Source: Klebsiella michiganensis
GTDB taxonomy: Bacteria; Pseudomonadota; Gammaproteobacteria; Enterobacterales; Enterobacteriaceae
Direction of reading: 5' to 3'
Length of the DNA stretch: 64,000 nt
Assembly (NCBI GenBank): GCA_000963575.1
Contig: CP011077.1
Coordinates: 5,022,001-5,086,000, forward strand
Shown here: in pieces, positions 63,867 to 64,000 of the stretch
Position numbering within the stretch: position 1 is the stretch's first letter
Layout of the letters: the number at the start of each line of letters is the position of its first letter
Program-made: the position numbers and the translations under genes
Notes under the pieces: generated by a model
Databases searched by the model: none
Seen by the model: only the letters and a program-made list of their open reading frames with translations
What the model was told of the DNA's origin: nothing

Positions 63867-64000
63867 ATGAAAACCGCCTGGATTGCTAAACAACGTCAGA
63901 TCAGTTTTGTGAAAACGCATTTTTCCCGTCAACTGGAAGAGAAGCTTGGCCTGATTGAAGTGCAGGCGCCGATCCTCAGCCGCGTGGGAGATGGTACACA
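63867..64000 (+). CDS. asnA: asparagine synthetase A, N-terminal part
   Basis: The first 44 codons of AsnA, starting MKTAWIAKQRQISFVKTHFS and continuing into LGLIEVQAPILSRVGDGT. It makes asparagine from aspartate, ammonia and ATP. It differs from E. coli at a few positions only. The gene continues beyond the right edge. Confidence 0.96.
   Translation, partial: MKTAWIAKQRQISFVKTHFSRQLEEKLGLIEVQAPILSRVGDGT

Overview
The window is chromosomal DNA of a gamma-proteobacterium of the family Enterobacteriaceae. Nearly every protein is a close, full-length relative of an Escherichia coli K-12 protein as I recall those sequences (XylA, MalS, AvtA, HycE, FhlA, SodA, PstS, GlmS, all F1Fo-ATPase subunits, MnmG, AsnC). 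It is not E. coli itself. The gene order differs, a CheV chemotaxis protein (absent from E. coli) is present, and ERIC elements and short GC-rich palindromes are scattered between genes. I cannot name the genus from sequence alone. The right end holds the replication origin oriC, so the whole window is origin-proximal. I found no tRNA, rRNA, CRISPR array, insertion sequence or phage gene.

Layout. 1-4800: the start of lipoprotein gene ysaB, then wecH, a small accessory block (GlxA-type regulator and isochorismatase-like hydrolase, then a TetR regulator and a medium-chain reductase). 4807-13031: the complete xylose locus xylB-xylA / xylFGH-xylR. 13272-18872: bax, an unnamed coiled-coil gene, malS and avtA. 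18905-39670: a formate hydrogenlyase (FHL-1) island. 39717-42862: yajD, cheV, sodA and yiiM. 42952-47575: phoU-pstBACS with its Pho boxes. 47865-51832: an exported hydroxyisourate hydrolase gene, then glmS and glmU. 52130-59151: atpIBEFHAGDC. 59771-64000: rsmG, mnmG, oriC, mioC, asnC and the start of asnA.

The FHL island is the most remarkable part. One 21 kb block carries what is needed to make and run the complex: formate dehydrogenase H (fdhF), the electron carrier and hydrogenase-3 subunits (hycB-G), the large-subunit protease (hycI), the accessory proteins (hycH, hydN), the repressor (hycA), all six Hyp maturation proteins (hypA-F), a NiCoT-type nickel permease and the activator FhlA. 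In E. coli fdhF is remote, hydN-hypF is separate, and nickel import uses an ABC transporter. FdhF here has cysteine (TGC) at residue 140, the position of the catalytic selenocysteine in E. coli FDH-H. Two divergent sigma54-type promoters and FhlA-like palindromes lie between hycA and hypA, and a seven-copy, ~45-bp tandem array separates the FhlA-like site from the hyp promoter. A third sigma54-like promoter lies before hydN.

A second theme is repeat-driven remodelling of operons. Palindromes of one GC-rich family sit between hycE/hycF, fdhF/hypF, hycI/hydN, glmU/glmS and elsewhere; one appears to supply the ribosome binding site and GTG start of hypF. A full ERIC element sits inside the atp operon between atpG and atpD, and a longer ERIC-like element lies between xylR and bax.
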